NCBI RefSeq assembly: GCF_000003605.2
Contig: NW_003136836.1
Coordinates: 141,279 to 195,895 of the forward strand
DNA: 54,617 nt
Origin: Saccoglossus kowalevskii
Taxonomy: Eukaryota > Hemichordata > Enteropneusta > Harrimaniidae
Reading direction: 5' to 3'
The position numbers and the translations under genes were made by a program. Below, piece after piece: positions 9,395 to 22,013 of this stretch. How positions within the stretch are numbered: the first letter of the stretch is position 1; each line of letters opens with the position of its first letter. Under the pieces are notes generated by a model, which had not been told where the DNA came from, made no database searches, and saw only the letters and a program-made list of their open reading frames with translations.

Positions 9395-12300
9395 TTATGG
9401 TGCTAACCGTTTGGGATCACGTGGGAATAGCGACGTCTTCCTAATATTATCCAATCCCAGGAACAGCATGGTCACTCTCTCAAGTCCAATACCGCCCCCA
9501 GCATGGGGAGGAGCACCATATCGAAATGAATCAATATATGGCTTGATACTTTCAATGCCTGCCAACATAATAAAATAAACCATTTGTCAATCCACTCAAT
9601 TATCCACCAAGTCAATATTTATGGCATAGTCCCTGTTGGGGACTGCATTTTTCATAGTTATTTATAGATTACTTACCAATCCCGTGTTCCGTTGCTCGTT
9701 CTATCAGTAACTCTGGGTCGTGTATTCGCTGAGCTCCCGACAATATCTCTTCACCACGCATGAACATGTCATAAGAATTAGACGATTTCTGTAACAAAGT
9801 ATGCGAGACAAGATGTAAACATTTGTTGAACTTGGAATCTATTCACGTCATGTCATACGCACACTGTAAATTATTAATTTTGGTTGTGTTCGCAAAAAAT
9901 ATCAATTTGCCAAAATTCACAAAATGTCCCTATGCGAACACTCCAAATCAGAAGAATTCACAAGAATGAGAGACAATCACTCAATACAGAGATATTTTTG
10001 ACAACCAAACAATATGCAATTTATGAAGTCTGTGTGTATTTAGTGTAGCCTAGCAACAAAATCTACATTCATTTTGAGGGTCGGCTGCGACCAATTTATA
10101 AAACAATAAAGCACTGTTTTTGATACTAAATTAAGAATATCACCATTTGGAGGAAAAGTGCCTCGCTGTATATGGAGTGTTTGACCAGCAAGAGAAGCTT
10201 GTGCTCTGTACTTGAACTATAGAGGGCGCTCTATAATACTTACTGGGTCATTGGGATCAGGCATGGTGTAGAATGGCCGCACCTCCAGAGGATATTTATC
10301 TAATATAAAGAAGTCAGTATCATATTTTGCCTTGACCAGTTTACCAAGTAACTTCTCAGCAGGCGTGCTTGAAATACATAAAATATGCTAAGTTAGATCG
10401 AAAGAAAGAATTTGAATATATTAACTATAGAGGGCATATTCCAGGATTTACCAACTGTATGAATATAAAGCCCAGAAACAAAATATTCATCTTTCTGGCC
10501 ATCATGCTTGCCAGTTAAACATGTTTATGATTTTTTGTTTTATTTTTAAAAATAATTTAAAAATTCTAACTTTTATGGAAATTAAAGTAAAAATAGGATG
10601 ATTAACAATTAAAAAAAATCATACACATCAAATTCGTTTTTCTTTTTTCGTGTGTGTTTGTGTGACTCAAACGACTCACCTGAGATCGTCTTGAAATCCT
10701 ATATCAAATCCTGCTTCTTTTAACATTCGGATTCCTTAAAAAGCAAAAATTGATATTTGATTTAAAAAAAAAAATAATGTAAAATCAGTAGAGATCAGAC
10801 AATGCCAGACTTTATAAAGGATCAGAAAACATGTCCTCAAAATGTTATTTGCACAAATGTCATCCATCATTTAGTAAGTTAGTGTAAATTTGTTGACAGT
10901 TTATTACTAAATACTGAACAACTAAATGTTTTATACCAGGCAACAATTCCCAAAAGTGAAGGTTACTGTTTTTGTTTGCAAAATGCTGACGATATTTTGC
11001 CACAAAGGCCAGGGCCTGTGTGGTCTTCCTATCAATTTCTGCTGCCAACCCTGCCAGTCAAATATCTACAGACTTTTACAACGAATGGAGCCTAAGATAT
11101 GTGTTAGTGGCTGAATATCAGCCAGAGACCTTGGCCACCTCATTGAGTTTTTTATATATTATTAACCAAAAATACAAGGAAACTATCACCACTTTTTTTG
11201 TTTTAAACTTCAATAATTATTTTAACATAGTTTAGCAAGTCTGATACAACAATCACAATGCCACCAGTGATATACTATTGCGTAACTATGGTAACACTAC
11301 ATAAACTAAATTACATAACTAAACTGAGTTTAGAAGCAATATTTCTTGAACAAAAATTAAAAGTCAAAAAATAACATGCACTTAAAACCCCATATGTATT
11401 GTATCGTTATGAGTACCTATTTTTACTTCGGCCAAGTTATCTTACGGGAAACAGTTCAATAATGGCCATCTGTTGGCCATATTTCATCAAATAAAAAAAT
11501 GAACTTGTATGTATGAATTCTTTCAAAATTGTCTTTGTAATAAGTTGGACAACAGAAATTGGGCAATGTCCAAGAAATTATTCTGGAATAAATTAATTAA
11601 TAATAATTCATTTGCTTAGTCCAAATAAAGAATAAAAATGAAATGCAATTAGTAAATAATCACACAATGTTTCAGTAAGAAATGATTTGTAACCACCCTG
11701 TAAATTAGAATACATCTGACACGATTTTTCTACCCACACCCTTCTAAGAGTGTTACTTCGGTAACCCAATTATGCTTGTCGTTCCCCCCCCCCCCAAAAA
11801 AAGAATGTCACAATTAGCTCATCCTTTAACTTCCTATTTATTTCAGAACCTTACACAGCAACACTTGAGGTATTGCAAATTATTGCCATTATAGAACAAT
11901 ACCCCCAAAATACCAGGATATACAACCTTTATAAAACAATACTTCCTTCCCAGAAGTACCATGATGTACGATCTTTATAGAACAATACCCCTCCCCCAGA
12001 AGTACCTTCATGATATTCTAGTCTCAATGAAGGATCTAGAAATTTGAATGGTTCCATTGGATATTGTTTATTGACCACATCAATCTCTTCTTTGCATCGT
12101 TCCTGTAGTCCTCTGAATATTTGAACAAACATATCACCAATCAAATCAACCACCTGAAATCAAAAGGTAGATGAGTTAAGGGCAGGCAACCTGGAGATAT
12201 ATCACAATAAAGTCCAGCAAGAACTTAACAAGAAACTTGAATTAACTGTATATTTTATCATGTAAGGTTATCAAGGGAAAACCACAATGTATGAACGGAG

Positions 12301-15300
12301 GAGATTGTATCAACTAACACATAGCAAAGGAAAGTTAACACATTCAATGTTAGTGTGATGTAGAGTACTGTAAAATAAAACTTGAAAATTGGAATCAGTG
12401 CAGATATAGCATTTTTTAAACAATAGATTTGCTTTCAATAATAATATGCATTATTATACATCTGTCACCTTACAGCGTGCCATAATTTTGCGGTATTTTA
12501 TGGGGTATATTTATCCTACCATATTAGGAAAAGCGAATTCCAAATATGGAATGATTATGTGTGTAAGCATCCTCTATTAATAATAAAAAACATAGCAGCA
12601 CCTAGCCCGAAGTTTGACCGGACCCCACACAAAGATGTTCGCTAAATCTGTTGTAAACTTTTGGGATTTCGGCATTCCCATGATATATCTTTGGGAGGAG
12701 TCGATACTCTTGCTGTGCTGCCTGCGTGCATACTTTATGATATCCTCATAATAACATCATATTATTAGTATTTGTATCTTAAATTTTACATTACAAAAGA
12801 ATAAGCTAATTAGGTTTAATATTATGCACATATCTATGTGAAGCATTAATCTGATCTTGTACTTATAGTTTGTTCATCGGGAGTTGTATCGAATCATAAA
12901 AGCCATGGTGAATTATGATAATATAAAATTAACAGTTTATACCTCATGGTAGTGATAATAAAACGTCATTTCTAAATCCAGTCCGATGAATTCTGTAAGA
13001 TGCCGATGAGTATTAGAGTCTTCTGCACGGAATACTGAAAAACAAAACAAATTATTTTTGGAGTGCTTTCAATAATGAAAGACAAATTTGTAGAAAAGTA
13101 GTCAGAAATATTTTTTTCTTTTCGAAAATTTTGATATATACTTACAGGCAACATAAAATTATTTGCTGTATTTGGTTCAAAATTATCGAATAAATTTGAG
13201 AAAAATACATAAAATGTTGCACCAAAATTGTGTTGAGGAAAAAATGTTATGATTCACAGTAGTTTAACGTCACACCAATTAAAATTTCCCGCTCATGACG
13301 CTTTTCAAAATTCTAGTATTTAAAATAAACAATGTATTTGACACATGATGTGTTCACATATGTCACAAGGGTCTTATTCCGACATAATGCGGTGCAATGA
13401 CTTATGGGAAGTAAACTGTACATGTCAGAGTACGTTTACAATTCTAAATCCCACGATTGTAGGTAGAATGTTGTAAACCGAACAATGCTGAATGTGTTAT
13501 TAGCCTGTTATTAACCAATAAAATTGCTGTGTTGTATGGACGTAATTCTAGGGGAATTCCCGAAGGCATTCTGGTAACGCAATGTGGAATTACATGTATG
13601 ATCTGTTGGAATTGAATATGTTGTTTTCTACTGTGCAAGTGTGTCTAATATAGCGAATATAATGTGTGGTAAGTGCATATAAACTAAAAGTTGCATTTGT
13701 CGTATACTGTTTCATTAAAATATTACTTATTTTGACAATAGAAACACCTCTGTAATTTAGGTACCGGTATGTAAGAGCAGATAGTACAGTACAGAACAAA
13801 GTTCATGCAATAACATGCTACACGATCTGCAAGCCCTTGATTATCCACCCTTGGCATGACTTGTGAATGGCTACACAATGGGAAATAATGGTGATACACA
13901 CTTACCTGAGCCTATCGACCAGACACGGTCAAAATCAGCCGCTAAAACCATCTGCTTATACAGCTGTGGTGATTGTGCTAAATACGCTTTAGTCTTGAAG
14001 TAACTAACAGTAAACACATTAGCACCACCTTCACTAGCAGCTGAGATTGAAAAATATTAATTAATTAATTTTTGCTGTAAAGGCTTTTTGGTTGTTTTCT
14101 ATGGAATTTATTTTCACTGATGTTTGATGAGTTTAATGTGAAATATAGGAAAAAAAGTATATTCGCTGGATTTTATTTTCACGGAATCATCGCTTCAGCA
14201 AAAATAAATTCCAAGCGAGAATAAAGTATTTTACAATATATATTAAAGGGTGGTAGTCGTCACACCACAAATGTGCGAGATATGGGTCTCGTATAAACAA
14301 AGACTGTTACTGAGACGTTACCAAGTATTTTTTGGTGTTTATGAAGGCATCGAAAGAGTCGTTGGCGGTAATTAGTGCAAGTGATTTCATTAAAAAATGC
14401 ATTGGATTGTGGGAAAATCAATGTTTATCAACACATATGTTGCACATGCGCAGCGCGAAGACCGTCGCTCTTTAATGCAGCAGTCACTGTGATGATCGAG
14501 TCGCACTCAATACAAGTCTGATAAGTTAGATACAGAAGTACAATTTAAATGTGTGTTTAACTGATCATTAATTCAAAAACCATTGAATTGCACGAAACAA
14601 ATACTTTTTCAATGTCATTGTCAAGTGAGACAAAAGTGACTACAACTCATAGAATAGGGATTAGGTCACACTTTTTTTATTCCTTGTTTCTCGAGTTTTT
14701 TTAAGGCAATTTTTTTGAGGAGGGCGGAAAAAAATAAAATTAATTCTTTTTTTCCCATTAGATTTGTGTGATTCTCAAAGAATTGTAAGTGAGATCATTG
14801 ATCAGAAAGGATAAATGAAATAAAAATTTATTCCATGTATAACCTTGTTTCTCATCTGCGCGAGACTTCGGTACTTTGATCATGATACTCCCACGAAAAT
14901 GCAACTTGGATTTTTTATGCAGCGGGTGTAAAAAAAAATTAAGATAAAAATAATATTTTTTTAGCAATTTTTTGCGCTTTCAAGTTGGCGGGTACGAGAA
15001 ATTACGCTGAAATAAAATTTTATTTTGATTTCATTTTCGGTTCCTGTTCATTCGGCGGGTTCTCGAAACAAGGGATAATAAAAGTCGGGCCTTACTACCA
15101 ATGAAGTTCAAATATGAATTCCATCTGCATATGTAGCTCTACTAATTGTTATTGTAACAGTGGGGTCACACAGGAAGTGAGTCTGACTTGTTAACTATCA
15201 ACATGATGTCCATGTTTTTTTTTTTTAAATTTAATTTTATATGAATTATTGTCCTTATTTTATTGCTCATAAAGATTCATCTTGTGTCAACAAATATCAA

Positions 15301-18300
15301 TATGTGTACGAGATCAACTCTGCCCAACCACTGATCTGTGCTGTTATGACATAACAATTATATATTTTGAAAACCCTTTCCTGAATCACTATTATTGCCA
15401 CACAGACTCTTTCAACTTGGTTTGACCTCTGCAGGGAACTGAGCCTTTATGTAAAACAGTGGGGCAATTTGCATAATAAGATGACAATAAGTTAAGTCCC
15501 CAGCAGTGAGCAGATACTTACCGCCAATCATTTTAGGAGTGTGAATTTCAACAAATCCTTGCTTCATTAATACTTCTCGAAATAACTGACAAACAGACGC
15601 TTCCAAACGAAATATAGCTTGACTTGTAGAGGTCTGAAATAAATGCAAACATTTGTCAAAATATACATAAAAATAGGATAATTTGCAAAATATTCTGGCC
15701 AGTGATCATATCCAATGAAAATCTCTATTGGCAAACACATTCAAAGGACATTATTATTGAAATTAAGAGCCGAAGACTGAGATGGTTGGGCCATGTTCTT
15801 AGAATGCCACAAGACTCAATCCCCAAAACAGCATTTCGCTGGACACCACAGGGTCAACGAAACAGAAGGAGGCCAAAAACCACATGGAGAAGAACCATTA
15901 CCACAGAACTTGCCCAAGCAAACCTGACCTGGAGTAGTGCAGAAATATTGGCCAAGGATAGACAGGAATGGAAGAACCTGATTGCAGCCTTATGTCCCGG
16001 TGTGGGATGAAAAGGATAAAAAACAAACAAAAAAACATAAAAATAATGACTGCAGGATTTAGCATAGTACTCATAGTTAAAAGATTAGCATAGTGCTGAA
16101 AGTTTGTTCACACTAGTATTCAAATTAAAGGTTCTGCTGATTGGATGACATTAATGTAACTCATGAATATTCATATATACTTACTATGATCTCACAACAC
16201 TATTGCTGGATTGGCCAATTGGAATCCTAAAAGCCATTTTGAATTAATAAAATTGTTATAAGGACCATGACTTTCTGTCACACATTGTAGAAACTTCTGG
16301 AGCTTCTGTGCTATTATTTTTTTCCTTGACTTAGCTTTGGGCTAGATTTTTTTAAGATGATTACAAATATCTCCATAATTTTTCTTCTTTATTAAACATG
16401 TATGGGATTTTTTTCCATTTTTTTTTCTTTTTTTTTCTCTGTGCAGAGTTTATAATGGTTAACATCTTATCTAATTATCTCATCTTATTAAGACTGCATT
16501 GATCTGCGTTGCTTAGAACTTGTATGTATTATTACAATTACATACCTTCACTTTCACATCATAATACGATACATAGCTATACAAACTTTCTGAGTACTGA
16601 AAAACATGTTTTTTTGGTGAGCATATCTTTTTAGCGAATTTAGTGAGAGAACTGATTCACTAATTCAAGATGTCGCTAATGACTTTATTATAAATTCAAA
16701 ATGGCCACCAAACAACGTCTTTTTTCTCCACACACACTTTGTAAACAACACAAAGAAAACGTACTGACATGATAGATACCCTTTATTGAAAAGTAAATTA
16801 ACACAAAAAAATAAACGTATTCATTGTGGTCATTATTTCAATGAAAATAAATAAATGAAGTGATACTGATGTATAGTTTTTCTTTGTTTTTATGGAGGTG
16901 ATAACTGCGCATTTGTTTTGGCACGAGACAGACAAGTATTGTGAAAACAGGAAATCAACAATGACAAGAAAGATTCGCTAAATCAACATTTTGCTATTAC
17001 GTCATTTTACCTCAATTCGCTAAAATTGCATGTCGCTTTTTTTACCGTATTTTGCTGTCCATGGAAACATACACTGACTTCTACACATCAAACAGTGGGC
17101 AAATGATATAAACAAATGCCAATAATCAGAGAGTGAAATATATTGTATGCAATTACATACGTTTACACTTACCCTGAGATCAATTATACGATTATCCAGT
17201 CTGGTATCTTGATGCACTGTTGGTCTACTTTCGTCATCTTCAGTTGCCGGCCGCACGGCATCATCTAATTGTAAAGGTAATTGAGGTTCAGACGCACTGA
17301 CAACGTACAACTGCAAAATATGATTGGATAATATTAGCAGTGTATACTCACAGCAACAAAATGATAAAGTCCTGTTTTTACAATTATTAACATAAAGTTT
17401 GTTTGTTAAATCTAATGTTCTTTATTTTTCATTCTATAATGATGAAGAAAAAAAATGATACAATGAAACAATAATTTTATGATAATCAATTACATGTATT
17501 ATAATATCAAAAGGTAGAATAGTGTCTCAGCAAAATATTTATAAATAGTCTGATGATCATAAAATTTTCTGCCATAATTTTGCCACAACATTTTTCAAAT
17601 TTGTCTGTATTTTGTGAATTGTGACCAAAGGTGTACGAACGAACAAAGTTAAAGCATCATCTGAAATCCAAGATCACAATACATGTACACAAATATTTAA
17701 TTTATTTCGTTACAATTTGTTAATTAAACATTCAAGCATTTAATATTTTATATTTGTGGGATCAATTTTGGAAAAAAAATCAAGCGTGTCATACCACTCA
17801 ACCGTACTTAATACTTACTTGCTCTATAAGTATTTCAACGTCTTTCTGTGAACAACTTTCAACTTTAGCTTCTTTCACTATGCCTTCGACATCAACTATC
17901 GACTCCTTGGTAATGCTGAAATAGAATTACTATCATAAATACCATGACTATAATGCAGCAATCCTTTGAGCATGAATATCTACTTTTGTGGCCACTCACA
18001 AAATAAAACACACATAACTTTTTTCCACATTTTTATCAAAACTTTGATAATGCCCTATTAGCCAGTGTTAGACATTCAACTTTGTTAAAAGTGAATACTT
18101 ACTTGGCTGCAAACTTGACCATTGCTTTACTGACCACCTGACTGACTGCTACAAGGCCTTGCACATTGTAGCTTTGCTGACGTAGAACCACAAAACACTG
18201 CTTGCCTACAATTGAAAAATGATCACATTTTGTCTGGTATATCTCGATACACATAAACGCTACATCCCAGGATGAAAATAAAGTTAAATACAGTCTCCTA

Positions 18301-20931
18301 TAATTGTCTATTATTGCACTGGTACAATAGTGGACAACACTTATTTTTTTATCACACACATCCTGCCAAAAAAAATTAAACAAAAATGTCATAGCATTTC
18401 TTGGAGAAAATTATGTTTTTAAATTTTCTGTCTAGGATTAAAATTTTTTTTGAACCAGACTAGTTTTTGTGAACAATGATAATGCATTTTGTATGATTTG
18501 CATGAAAAACTGTTTTATTCACTATAGCGGTGTGAGTTCACGTACCTTTACTTCTGCTCGTATGTATCCTTGCTCGTAACCAGACTCGTTTCTCAGCTAG
18601 GGTAGAGTTCAAGTCTTTAATCTTTAACATTACACGATCTGCAGGATGAACATTGAAAGAATCCATCACTATTCATTTTGAAAATCTAAATTTCAAACAA
18701 CAAATTCAGTAATTTCAAAATCAATTGTGTACAAATCAAAAAGAAGATAACAAAGCTCACAGATTTTGATCAAAATTGTTCAGAAATGGGAGTTCAGATT
18801 TGTTAAATGGAGAAAAAAACTATAACCATGGTTACGATACACTATGGTTACAAGTAAGTGAGTGAGAGAGATCTTCTCTGATTGGTTTGTCAGTTATTAG
18901 TTAGGCTTGATTAGCCAATCAGAATAACTCTAGTAAGTAGTCCAATGCAAGTGACTCATACCCATTTTATGCTGTGACTGAATCATTGGAGATACTGCAT
19001 ATTTATTGGCTGAATAGTCCACTTCCTGGTTTTCTTTCTCGGCAGCCGCAGCAGCCTAGTGGAAGACACAAAATTTTAAAACACTACATCATCACTGCTA
19101 GAAAATTAAACAATATGACAAAATTGTGTAAAAGTCACATAGCCCCGGGAAATTTTTACAGCTACAACATTTTCCCTGAATCATGGTATTTGTGTGCAGG
19201 AAACCATGTTTCAGTGATTTCCATCATGTCTGCATTTCAGCTTCTCATCTAAATGTTTCTTTGATATTTCATTTGCCAATATTCTTGAAAGGTGTTTCGA
19301 AGTAACAACAAGAAGTAATTTGAGCAAATCTTCAAATAGATAATCCCACAATTCATGAATTAAACAAAACTTTAACATTGATCACTGGGTGTAATTATAC
19401 TAGCCCCTCAGAGATTTTATATTTGGTAAGATTAGGATTAAAGAAGTTGTCATATGTGCATGACCAATAAATACCATGTTACATAGTATTGCTAGATATT
19501 ATCAGTAACAGCATCATACGTCTATTATTTTCATCACATCAATATAATAATTTACTGAATAATTATTTCTGAGAACAAATTGCATGTTTTTTTCTAGCAC
19601 ACCCCTGAAGTGAGTAATTTTAAGTCCTGAAACCTCAGAAATTAAGACATTATGAACTGTTTAGTCTTTAGGTAAGAAAGCACAAGTCTGTGATATGAAG
19701 GCACTGGGCCCCTGGTCCTATGTCTGGACGAACCCCTTCTGTCTTTGTGATGTGAACTGAATATTAATGATATTACAAGTTTCATTATGATATAAATCAG
19801 GATAGTAACAATACTTACAGCAGCAGAAGCTCTCTCAGCTTTCTTTGCAGCTTTTTCTGCTTCTTTTTGTTGTTTTTTTAACGCTTTTTTTGAAATTGGC
19901 TTCCCATCAGCGCTATAATGTAATAAGAAAGTTTAACGATTACCGATGAACTGGGTATATAGAGATCCTACCTATTCTATTCTATTCTATTCTATAGGTG
20001 ATTTCACATACTTTGTGAAAGACACATTATGAGATATTGTTGAGATTTCATCACCCTAAAATGTAAGGCTCAAGGACTGATATAATTGACTGTGGGTAAG
20101 GGGTTAATAGCTCTTCTTGTGTTAGCCTTTATTTTTTGTGATGGTATTTTAGTAATTTCTGATACATTTGATGTTATCTACACAGAATAGATATGATTCC
20201 TCTCAGTCTATATTATACAGTTTTATGAGAAAAATGTACAAAAATAAATGTCTTTCTATTCATGTAGAATGTAACGAAAACGAACAACAACAGTAAATAC
20301 CAAGTATTCCATAGCAAACTATTATAGTAGCAGATGACAATTTTGAATTTACTATTCCCCCGGTATCGCTATTAGATCTAAAAAAATGACTGCTGTTAAT
20401 GTGTCATGTTTAGTTGTCTTGAAAAGGAATGTACATGTAACTGTTTGATTTGTTAAAAACAAAGCTTTCTTTTTTTCCAGTTTATCAATACAAGTTAGCA
20501 ACCTTGTTTTGATGTATTGATAATATGTATACACATCTTGACAACACTTTCAGTTTCAGATCACAAACAAATAAAAAATTTAAAGGCGATTCCCACAGAA
20601 TGAGTGAATCCCTTATTCAGTCTCCTTGTCATGTTATTTTTCGAAACACACACTCTACGTTTACAGTCAGATGCATTTCCGTTGATCTCTTTGATTCGCT
20701 GTAGTTAAGTTTTTTCGTCAGTAGAGCTACTTCTTCCGTCGTGGGGTGATCGCGAAATTACACCGAGAGCTACTACCGGGGTCGTGCAGAACTGCAGCTA
20801 GAGCCATATGCTGTTGTCTGGATACCTCTTTCAATGGAAATTAAAAACACTTCCACGACTCAATACAACTCTTCTGTCTGATTGCATACTTACCCTAGTG
20901 GCGCTGGGACCTCTACTTTTTCCACTTCCAT
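9395..20931 (-). CDS. DARS1: Aspartyl-tRNA synthetase, cytosolic (complete, 15 coding exons)
   Basis: This enzyme charges tRNA-Asp with aspartate for cytosolic translation. Coding exons in gene order: 20931-20894, 19912-19819, 19055-18962, 18638-18546, 18205-18103, 17915-17819, 17310-17173, 15633-15522, 14040-13906, 13034-12943, 12153-12006, 10734-10680, 10367-10244, 9788-9677, 9558-9395. All junctions are GT-AG and in phase, and the total of 1599 nt encodes 532 residues. The N-terminus has a lysine/alanine-rich extension (about 20-60; [19 protein letters not shown]), then the OB-fold anticodon domain ([23 protein letters not shown]). The class II catalytic core has motif 1 (GFVEIHTPK), motif 2 ([16 protein letters not shown], about 302-317) and motif 3 (GGGIGLERV, Arg506). 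The hallmarks [13 protein letters not shown] and [11 protein letters not shown] are intact. Animal orthologues are near 500 residues, so the extra length is the N-terminal extension. No breaks are seen. Confidence 0.97.
10218..10235. repeat. Short perfect inverted repeat TATAGAG-GGCG-CTCTATA
   Basis: Seven-base arms flank a 4-base loop in an aspartyl-tRNA synthetase intron, close to the donor of the exon 10367-10244. The core AGAGGGCGC recurs several times in the window. No function is assigned. Confidence 0.5.
12455..12775 (+). mobile_element. Dispersed non-coding element, copy 1 (partner at 42530-42925)
   Basis: This stretch is homologous in inverted orientation to 42530-42925. Shared blocks include CATCTGTCACC, ACAGCGTGCC, AATTCCAAATAT, AATGATTA, GTTTGACCGG, CCACACAAAG and TTTCGGCATTCCCATGAT. 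It ends GTGCATACTTTATGATATCC then TAATAAC. It has no ORF and lies in an aspartyl-tRNA synthetase intron. It is probably a MITE or similar non-autonomous DNA element. Confidence 0.75.
14060..14238. mobile_element. MITE of the ACTGTAAA family, copy D
   Basis: The right half reads AATTCCAAGCGAGAATAAAG then TATTTTACAAT, the complement of the family's left end. The left half has AAAGGCTTTTTGG and GGAATTTATTTTCAC blocks. It is an intronic insertion in the aspartyl-tRNA synthetase gene, immediately followed by the TTAA-flanked element. Confidence 0.65.
14243..14475 (-). mobile_element. TTAA-flanked MITE, copy 1
   Basis: A 233-bp element bounded by TTAA at 14243-14246 and 14472-14475. The terminal inverted repeats are TTAAAGGGTGGTAGTCGTCA and, on the other strand, TTAAAGAGCGACGGTCTTCG, followed by matching GCGCATGTGC-type sequence. 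Interior blocks match the copy at 25299-25596 in opposite orientation (ATGGGTCTCGTATAAACAAA versus ATGGGACTCATATGAACAAA). A TTAA target duplication is typical of the piggyBac group; that assignment is inference. Confidence 0.65.
14661..15096. mobile_element. Element with imperfect terminal inverted repeats of about 35 bp
   Basis: The left end reads TTAGGTCACACTTTTTTTA then TTCCTTGTTTCTCGAG. The complement of the right end reads GTAAGGCCCGACTTTTATTA then TCCCTTGTTTCGAGA. The two ends face each other about 435 bp apart in the intron between the exons 15633-15522 and 14040-13906. The interior is AT-rich without a transposase frame. I could not define a target-site duplication with confidence. 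Confidence 0.5.
15676..16034 (+). pseudogene. 5'-truncated LINE: C-terminal end of a non-LTR reverse transcriptase
   Basis: An open frame to 16010 encodes about 105 residues with the conserved C-terminal tail of RTE/jockey-type reverse transcriptases: [14 protein letters not shown], then [13 protein letters not shown], then [12 protein letters not shown], then [14 protein letters not shown], ending in a stop. An A-rich (AAAC-type) 3' tail follows. Near-perfect evidence of insertion is an 11-bp direct repeat ACATAAAAATA at 15665-15675 and 16035-16045, a likely target-site duplication. It is antisense to the aspartyl-tRNA synthetase gene, within an intron. The reverse transcriptase and endonuclease catalytic parts are absent, so it is a dead copy. 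Confidence 0.85.
19972..19997. repeat. Short (TATTC)n microsatellite
   Basis: About five tandem TATTC units followed by TATAGG, in the first part of an aspartyl-tRNA synthetase intron. Ordinary simple repeat. Confidence 0.9.
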
Positions 20932-21130
20932 CGCTCACAGACTTCGCCAGACGTTAGATCTACAACGAGAATGACGAAACTACGGTGCAAACCGATAAAA
21001 CCGGAGACTGCAACGCACGCGTGTCAATGATGGCGACCTCTAACCTTTCTGTGATTACTGCCTTCTACGACCATTATGACAATACCGTTCGTTTATTTTG
21101 TGTTGTTACTCTTTGACCTGCGACCCCGTA
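20932..21130 (-). promoter_or_regulatory. Presumed 5' UTR and promoter region of the aspartyl-tRNA synthetase gene
   Basis: Upstream of the ATG at 20931 (minus strand) the sequence becomes richer in CpG (for example GCAACGCACGCGTG near 21010). I see no TATA box close to the start codon, consistent with a TATA-less housekeeping promoter. The transcription start cannot be placed from sequence alone. Confidence 0.4.
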
Positions 21131-21444
21131 TAGCATTGTGATTGGTTTACGAGAAATGAACAACGTTTTTATTGTCCAATCAAAAATGTGGACAGTCGAG
21201 AATTTGTTGCAATCATTTTACGTTATTAAAAATAATAATAATCATTGTAATAATTGTGTTTCTTTTCAAATTTCTTGTTTATGTATTTTATTTATTTACA
21301 AAAATGTTCGATGTAGACTGGAAAAGTCGGGACTTTTTAAAAAAACAATAAAGAAGTCCCGACGTCTATACATGTATTTGACAAGATACATACTTTGTAA
21401 GTTTGATCAATTCGTAAACAGAGGGCGCTGTGTGGTGACAAATT

Positions 21445-21632
21445 ACTGTAAAATACTTTATTTCTGCTTAGAATTCATTTTCGCTAAGGAGATGATTTAA
21501 TGAAAGTAAAATCCAGCGAATTTAATATGTTTTCTATATTGAACTCATCAACATTTTGTAAAAATAAATTTCCAAAAAAAAAAACACTTTTCAGTGAAAA
21601 TTAATTCTAGCTAATATTAACTAGTTTACAGT
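21445..21632. mobile_element. MITE of the ACTGTAAA family, copy E
   Basis: Starts ACTGTAAAATACTTTATTTC and ends TTAACTAGTTTACAGT, with complementary TTAATTCTAGCTAATATTAA in the right half. It lies in the spacer upstream of the aspartyl-tRNA synthetase promoter. No ORF. Confidence 0.75.
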
Positions 21633-22013
21633 AGGAGAAAAAACAGATCGGCCCCCATTTTTTTTGGTGGTGCGCACACTGACCAGATACATAACTCTTA
21701 GTTTTATAAGCGTGTAGTTTGTGGTCTATCACGGTAGAGTATATATGTCCAAGCGTTCAAGTACCGCCATAGATCGAACAGACTAACTACAAACTTATTT
21801 ATATTGTGTCTGGATTATTTATAAACATGTATACAACATTTACCAGTCATTTGCTCACATTGGTAAAGCGAGAGGGTCGTCACCTGCGCACGCGTGGGAA
21901 TTGAGTCCCAAGCGACGATAACAACATACGCTAAAACGCAAAAGCTCAAGGGTAGACGCTTGTTTGTAAACAATGACACGCATGTTGGCATGCACAGGTG
22001 ACGAAATACATGA

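Noticed and set aside
9327-9578. Plus-strand ORF of 83 codons
   Set aside because: It is antisense to the last coding exon of the aspartyl-tRNA synthetase gene, whose minus-strand protein match is unambiguous.
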